This document shows positions 6,247 to 10,507 of a DNA stretch of 10,507 nt, piece after piece. The notes beneath the pieces were generated by a model. That model was not told the DNA's origin. It saw nothing but the letters and a program-made list of their open reading frames with translations, and did no database searches. Source of the stretch: F23-D06 sp002392325 (GTDB taxonomy: Bacteria; Bacteroidota; Bacteroidia; Bacteroidales; WCHB1-69); assembly GCA_946624065.1 (NCBI GenBank), contig CAMORT010000068.1:1-10507 (forward strand). The letters run 5' to 3'. A program made the position numbers and the translations under genes. Positions within the stretch are counted from its first letter, which is position 1; every line of letters begins with the position of its first letter.

Positions 6247-7680
6247 ATGAAAAAACTTTACCTTATTTTGTTCTGTCTGGCATTCCTTTCCGGGTACACT
6301 TTGCAGGCACAGAACAACGATACCAAAACGAAAACCGAGAAAACAGCGAAACCCAAGAAAGCGAAGAAGGAGAAGAGCGAAGTGCGCACGGGTTGGACCT
6401 TCGGCATCCTGCCTTCGGTGGCCTACGATGCCGACAAGGGCTTCCAATACGGTGTGCTGGCCAATGTGTATGATTTCGGCGACGGTTCCATCTATCCCGA
6501 ATATTTCCATTCGCTCTATTTTGAGGCGGCCTACACCACCAAACGCTCCGGTTTGTTCCGCTTCGCGTACGACTCCAAGTATCTGATTCCCAATCACCGT
6601 CTGAAGATTGACGCTTCCTATTTGCCGGACGCTTTGTGTGATTTTTATGGTTATAACGGTTATCAAACGGTGTATAATGCCGGTTGGGCCAAGAAAAAAT
6701 TCACGGACACCTATGTCTCCCGCGCTTTTTACAAATCCCAACGGGATCTGTTCCGTGTGGCCGCCGATATTGATGGTCCTATCGCCGGAAATTGGTACTG
6801 GAATGCCGGAATCGGACTCCTTGGCTATCAAATCGGCAGCGTGAATCTGGAAATGATCAACCGCAACAAGAAACCCGAGAACATATTGCCCGATGTGGAT
6901 GGTCTGTACGAAAAATACACCAAATGGGGCATCATCGCGCCCAACGAGGCCAACGGCGGCTGGCACCCCTATCTGCGTGGCGGCTTGACATTCGACAACC
7001 GCGATCGCCAGCAAAACACCCACAAGGGTATGAATGCTGAGATTTTCTGGACCTATAATGCCGCCTTTGGCGAGGATAAGGAGTTCAACAACCTGATGTT
7101 CAACGCATCCTTTCGTCATTTTGTGCCGGTGTACAAAGATTATATCACCTTCGCATACCGCGTGGCCGCCCAGATGACCGTGGCGGGCAACTCCCCGTTT
7201 TATTTGAGCAATTATTACAATAACTTGTTCATACAGCGTGTTTTATACGAAGGATTGGGCGGCGGAAACACCCTTCGTGGCGTGCTTCGTAACCGTATCA
7301 CGGCACCCGGATACGCCTTTGCCAATGTGGAGTTCCGCTTCAAAATATGCAAATTTGACATCGGCAAGGAACACTTCTTCATCGGTCTCAATCCCTTCGT
7401 GGATGCCGGCATGATCCTCCAACCTTATCGTTTGGACGAACGCACTATCCGTCAGAACATTGCGGAAAACGATCCGGAGTTTGATGTTTCCCAATTGGAT
7501 GACTATATTGTCTTCGGCGACAAGGCGAATGTGTATCGTCCTCATTTTTCCGGCGGCCTCGGCCTTAAATTGATGATGAACGACAACTTCGTGCTGTCTG
7601 TCGATTGGGCGGTTCCGTTCGACAAACGCGATAACGACGGCATGGCCAATATCTATGTGAAGATGGGTTATATGTTTTAG
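6247..7680 (+). CDS. Omp85/BamA-TamA superfamily outer-membrane barrel without POTRA domains
   Basis: 477 residues. Residues 1-22 are a signal peptide ending LQAQ. Residues 26-47 are a lysine-rich linker (nine Lys). A conserved-looking segment TGWTFGILPSVAYDADKGFQ (48-67) opens the barrel; Bacteroidota POTRA-less Omp85 proteins often start this way. HPYLRGGLTFDNRD (240-253) followed by THKGM matches the D-x-RD strand and following turn of surface-antigen barrels (PF01103). GGGNTLRGVL (338-347) resembles the loop-6 V/I/L-R-G-F/Y motif that plugs Omp85 barrels. NPFVDAGMI (382-390) matches the DxG strand, and the protein ends in Phe, as barrel substrates do. With no room for POTRA repeats, insertase or secretion activity is doubtful; it may be a channel or phospholipid/assembly helper. 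The start at 6247 is favoured over the in-frame ATG at 6142, which would lie upstream of the promoter box and hide the signal peptide. murB starts 1 base after its stop. Confidence 0.87.
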   Translation: MKKLYLILFCLAFLSGYTLQAQNNDTKTKTEKTAKPKKAKKEKSEVRTGWTFGILPSVAYDADKGFQYGVLANVYDFGDGSIYPEYFHSLYFEAAYTTKRSGLFRFAYDSKYLIPNHRLKIDASYLPDALCDFYGYNGYQTVYNAGWAKKKFTDTYVSRAFYKSQRDLFRVAADIDGPIAGNWYWNAGIGLLGYQIGSVNLEMINRNKKPENILPDVDGLYEKYTKWGIIAPNEANGGWHPYLRGGLTFDNRDRQQNTHKGMNAEIFWTYNAAFGEDKEFNNLMFNASFRHFVPVYKDYITFAYRVAAQMTVAGNSPFYLSNYYNNLFIQRVLYEGLGGGNTLRGVLRNRITAPGYAFANVEFRFKICKFDIGKEHFFIGLNPFVDAGMILQPYRLDERTIRQNIAENDPEFDVSQLDDYIVFGDKANVYRPHFSGGLGLKLMMNDNFVLSVDWAVPFDKRDNDGMANIYVKMGYMF

Positions 7681-7681
7681 G

Positions 7682-8692
7682 ATGAAATCATTTGACAATT
7701 TTTCGTTAAAAAAACACAACACATTCGGTATGGATGTGTTGTGTTCCCGTTTTATAGAGGTGGAGCACCCCGATGAGGTGTCGGAACTGGTTACGGAAGG
7801 TGTGTTCCAATCGCCCTTTTTCATTCTAGGCGGCGGCAGCAATATCCTGTTCACGAAAGATTTTGCGGGTGTTGTGGTGCATCCTGCTTTTAAAGGGATT
7901 GAGATACTGGAAGAATCTCAAAATGAGACAGTTATAAAAGTTGCCGCTGGTGAGGAGTGGGAAACCTTGCAGCAATATTGTCTGGAGCGGCAATTATACG
8001 GATTGGAAAACCTGATTGGCATTCCCGGCAATGTGGGCAGTGCTCCGGTGCAGAATATCGGCGCCTACGGCACGGAAGTGAAGGATTGCATCGAAACGGT
8101 GGAGGGCTGGCGGCTCGACACTAATGCGCCGTTCCGGTTCCCCAATGCGGAGTGCCGCTTCGGCTACCGCGACTCCGTCTTCAAAAATGAACTCAAAAAC
8201 AAGTGCCTCATCACCCATGTGACCTTCCGTTTGTCCAAAATTGAGCGTTATAACCTGAAATACAAGGCGTTGGCTGATGAGCTGCAAAACCGCCAATGGT
8301 CGCCTTCCCTGAAAAATGTGACCGATTGCATCCTTCATGTGCGCAATAGCAAACTTCCCGACATCACCAGAATCGGTTGCGCGGGCAGTTTCTTCAAGAA
8401 TCCGCTGATACCCCAACAGCAGTATGAGCAGCTGAAACAGGAGTTTCCGGATTTGGTGTCCTATCCTGCGCCCGATGGTATGGTGAAACTGGCGGCGGGC
8501 CAGCTCATAGAGAAGGCCGGATGGAAAGGTCGCCGGCTGGGTGACGCGGGCGTGTACGACAAACAAGCCCTCGTTATCGTGAACTATGGCGGCGCCACTC
8601 CGGAGGAAATATTGTCCGTGTGTGACGCCGTGATTCGGGATGTGGAGGCGATGTTTCATGTCCATATCGCCCCGGAAGTCAATATTTTATAG
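7682..8692 (+). CDS. murB: UDP-N-acetylenolpyruvoylglucosamine reductase (type I MurB)
   Basis: NADPH-dependent FAD enzyme (EC 1.3.1.98) that reduces UDP-GlcNAc-enolpyruvate to UDP-MurNAc in the cytoplasm, the second committed step of peptidoglycan synthesis. 336 residues, the length of E. coli-type (type I) MurB. The opening SLKKHNTFGMDV (8-19) is the usual N-terminal strand; LGGGSNIL (49-56) binds FAD; LIGIPGNVGSAPVQNIGAYG (111-130) is the second FAD signature. GYRDS with Arg163, GSFFKNP with proton-donor Ser236, and the terminal APEVNIL with Glu332 give the complete catalytic set. GQLIEKAGWKGRRLGDAGVY (273-292) is the substrate-binding C-terminal segment. The presence of Tyr-containing GYRDS and the third domain places it in type I. 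It starts 1 base after the Omp85 stop and ends 32 bases before glmS, so all three are likely on one transcript. Confidence 0.98.
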   Translation: MKSFDNFSLKKHNTFGMDVLCSRFIEVEHPDEVSELVTEGVFQSPFFILGGGSNILFTKDFAGVVVHPAFKGIEILEESQNETVIKVAAGEEWETLQQYCLERQLYGLENLIGIPGNVGSAPVQNIGAYGTEVKDCIETVEGWRLDTNAPFRFPNAECRFGYRDSVFKNELKNKCLITHVTFRLSKIERYNLKYKALADELQNRQWSPSLKNVTDCILHVRNSKLPDITRIGCAGSFFKNPLIPQQQYEQLKQEFPDLVSYPAPDGMVKLAAGQLIEKAGWKGRRLGDAGVYDKQALVIVNYGGATPEEILSVCDAVIRDVEAMFHVHIAPEVNIL

Positions 8693-8724
8693 AAAATGTT
8701 TTTAACGATCATAAGAACAAAACT

Positions 8725-10507
8725 ATGTGTGGAATAGTAGGTTATATCGGGGAGCAGCAAGCGTACCCCATTCTGATAAAAGGTCTTCATCGGTTGGAAT
8801 ACCGCGGTTACGATTCTGCGGGTGTTTCCATGATTAATAAAGATGGCGAACTCAATATTTACAAGGCCTCCGGTAAGGTTGCGGCCCTGGAGGACAAGTG
8901 CGCCGCTCAGGATATCGAGGGTACTGTTGGCATTGCGCATACCCGCTGGGCCACCCACGGGGAACCGAACACGGTGAATGCCCACCCGCATCTTTCGCAG
9001 AGCGGAAACCTCTCGCTGGTCCACAACGGCATTATCGAGAACTACAAAACGCTCCGTACCATGCTGGAGAAGCAGGGCTATTCGTTTACCAGCGAGACCG
9101 ATACCGAGGTTTTGGTGCAGTTTATTGAATATACGCAAGTTACGGGCAAGTGCGACCTTTTCACCGCCGTGCAGCGCGCGCTGAAGAATGTGGTGGGCGC
9201 GTACGCCATCGCCATTTTGGAAAAAAACAATCCCGACCGGCTCGTGTGCGCCCGCAAAGGTTCACCTCTTGTTATCGGAGTGGGCACCAACGAAAAGGGC
9301 AGGAAAGAGTTCTATTTGGGCAGCGATGCCACGCCCATAATCGAATACACCAACCAGGTGGTTTACCTGAAAGACGAGGAGATTGCCTGTCTGGACCGCA
9401 ACGGTCAAATCGACATCGTAAACCTCGCCAATGTGCACCAGACCCCCGAGATGCACACCTTGAGCTTGTCGTTGGATGAGTTGGAAAAGGGCGGATTCCC
9501 GCACTTCATGCTCAAGGAGATTTGGGAACAGCCCAACGCTTTGCGCACCTGCATCAAAGGGCGATTGCACCCGAAAACCAAGGATGTGGTGCTCAGCGGC
9601 ATCATTGACCACAAGGACAAGTTTGTGAACGCCCGTCGTATCATCATTTGCGCGTGCGGCACTTCCTGGCACTCGGCCCTCATTGGCAAGTATTTCATAG
9701 AGGAGGCGGCGCAGATTCCCGTTGAGGTGGAATACGCCTCGGAATTCCGGTACCGCAACCCCGTCATCTATTCCGATGATGTGGTCATTGCCGTGAGCCA
9801 GAGCGGTGAAACCGCCGACACGCTGGCCGCCATCCAACTGGCACAGCAGAAGGGCGCTTTCCTTTACGGAGTGTGCAATGTCATCGGTTCCAGTATCGCC
9901 CGCGCCACCAACAGCGGCACCTATCTCCATGTGGGTCCTGAAATCGGCGTGGCTTCCACCAAAGCCTTTACGGGTCAGGTTATTACGCTTTGTTTGCTGG
10001 GTTTGGCTATCGCCAAGGAGAAACATACCCTTAGCGATGAGATGTTCCACATGCTGGTGGACGAACTCTACCAGATTCCGGACAAGATGCAGTGGACGCT
10101 GGAAAATAACCAGAATATCGACCAGTTTGCCCAAATGTTCACCTACTGCCGCAATTTCATCTTCTTGGGCCGTGGATACAACTACCCGGTGGCACTGGAG
10201 GGTGCTTTGAAACTGAAGGAAATCTCCTATCTTCACGCGGAAGGGTATCCCGCCGCCGAGATGAAACACGGTCCCATCGCGCTGGTGGACGAGGAGATGC
10301 CGGTCGTGTTCATTGCCCCGAAACGCGGCATGTACGACAAGATTGTCAGCAATATCCAGGAGATAAAGTCACGCAAGGGCAAAATCATTTCCGTGGTCAC
10401 GGAAGGCGACACCACGGTGAAGAACATGAGCGACTATTGCTTTACGATTCCGGATACCCGCGACTGCTATGTGCCTCTGTTATCGGTCCTTCCGTTACAA
10501 CTGCTGG
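8725..10507 (+). CDS. glmS: Glutamine--fructose-6-phosphate aminotransferase (isomerising), 3' end cut by window edge
   Basis: Makes glucosamine-6-phosphate from fructose-6-phosphate and glutamine (EC 2.6.1.16), the entry to UDP-GlcNAc for peptidoglycan and LPS. 594 residues are visible; by comparison with E. coli GlmS about 25 C-terminal residues are missing, including the lysine that opens the sugar ring. The glutaminase domain (1 to about 240) begins with Met removed to expose nucleophile Cys2 in MCGIVGYIG, and has LEYRGYDSAG (24-33), HTRWATHGEPN (72-82), HNGIIENY (100-107) and SETDTE (123-128). Two SIS sugar-isomerase domains follow: CGTSWHSA (311-318), SQSGETADT (358-366) and STKAFTGQ (411-418), then LGRGYNYPVALEGALKLKEI (481-500) with the catalytic Glu, and AEGYPAAEMKHGP. 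The 32-base gap after murB shows no promoter and no glmS ribozyme, so expression probably follows murB. Confidence 0.98.
   Translation, partial: MCGIVGYIGEQQAYPILIKGLHRLEYRGYDSAGVSMINKDGELNIYKASGKVAALEDKCAAQDIEGTVGIAHTRWATHGEPNTVNAHPHLSQSGNLSLVHNGIIENYKTLRTMLEKQGYSFTSETDTEVLVQFIEYTQVTGKCDLFTAVQRALKNVVGAYAIAILEKNNPDRLVCARKGSPLVIGVGTNEKGRKEFYLGSDATPIIEYTNQVVYLKDEEIACLDRNGQIDIVNLANVHQTPEMHTLSLSLDELEKGGFPHFMLKEIWEQPNALRTCIKGRLHPKTKDVVLSGIIDHKDKFVNARRIIICACGTSWHSALIGKYFIEEAAQIPVEVEYASEFRYRNPVIYSDDVVIAVSQSGETADTLAAIQLAQQKGAFLYGVCNVIGSSIARATNSGTYLHVGPEIGVASTKAFTGQVITLCLLGLAIAKEKHTLSDEMFHMLVDELYQIPDKMQWTLENNQNIDQFAQMFTYCRNFIFLGRGYNYPVALEGALKLKEISYLHAEGYPAAEMKHGPIALVDEEMPVVFIAPKRGMYDKIVSNIQEIKSRKGKIISVVTEGDTTVKNMSDYCFTIPDTRDCYVPLLSVLPLQLL

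Noticed and set aside
6241..7119. 292-codon open frame on the minus strand
   Set aside because: It is antisense to the Omp85 gene, whose signal peptide and barrel motifs are clear. The antisense protein is low-complexity Ile/Val/Gly without recognisable domains.
7994..8665. 223-codon open frame on the minus strand
   Set aside because: Antisense to murB, which has all its catalytic residues; no domain or promoter supports the antisense frame.
8693..8724. glmS ribozyme or separate glmS promoter
   Set aside because: Only 32 bases lie between murB and glmS, far too short for the ribozyme, and no TAnnTTTG box is present.
9262..10269. 335-codon open frame on the minus strand
   Set aside because: Wholly antisense to the SIS domains of glmS; long antisense frames are expected opposite biased codon use in a conserved gene.

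Overview
The window looks like ordinary chromosome from a Bacteroidota bacterium, most likely of the order Bacteroidales. The reasons are several close matches to the Bacteroidota -7 promoter motif TAnnTTTG in intergenic gaps, start codons without Shine-Dalgarno sequences but with A/T-rich leaders, a POTRA-less Omp85-type barrel next to murB, and the general protein style. The genus cannot be named from this sequence alone.

Layout: a minus-strand block and a plus-strand block diverge from a single A/T-rich gap at 6129-6246. Going leftwards on the minus strand from that gap are a class I/II PLP aminotransferase (6128-4929), a nested inverted repeat that may be a terminator (4863-4917), an operon of an unrecognised outer-membrane barrel-like protein plus the Kdo transferase waaA (4848-2818), an operon of lemA plus a TPM-domain/Gly-rich-tail protein (2753-1360), a REP-like palindrome (1305-1336), and a neurotransmitter:sodium symporter (NSS) gene that runs off the left edge (1286-1). 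Going rightwards on the plus strand are an Omp85-type barrel (6247-7680), murB (7682-8692) and glmS (8725 to beyond 10507). They are so closely spaced that they probably form one transcript.

Functional theme: the cell envelope. GlmS makes glucosamine-6-phosphate, the common precursor of UDP-GlcNAc for peptidoglycan and lipid A. MurB commits UDP-GlcNAc to peptidoglycan. WaaA adds Kdo to lipid A. Two barrel proteins are predicted in the outer membrane, and LemA and the TPM protein are predicted membrane-anchored envelope proteins. The aminotransferase and the amino-acid symporter are general metabolism and transport.

The window is densely coding, with no gene-free stretch above about 120 bases. 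I see no tRNA, rRNA, CRISPR array, transposase, phage or defence gene. I do not find a clearly new biological system. The items most worth a second look are the REP-like palindrome, the POTRA-less Omp85 protein coupled to murB-glmS, and the unrecognised barrel coupled to waaA.
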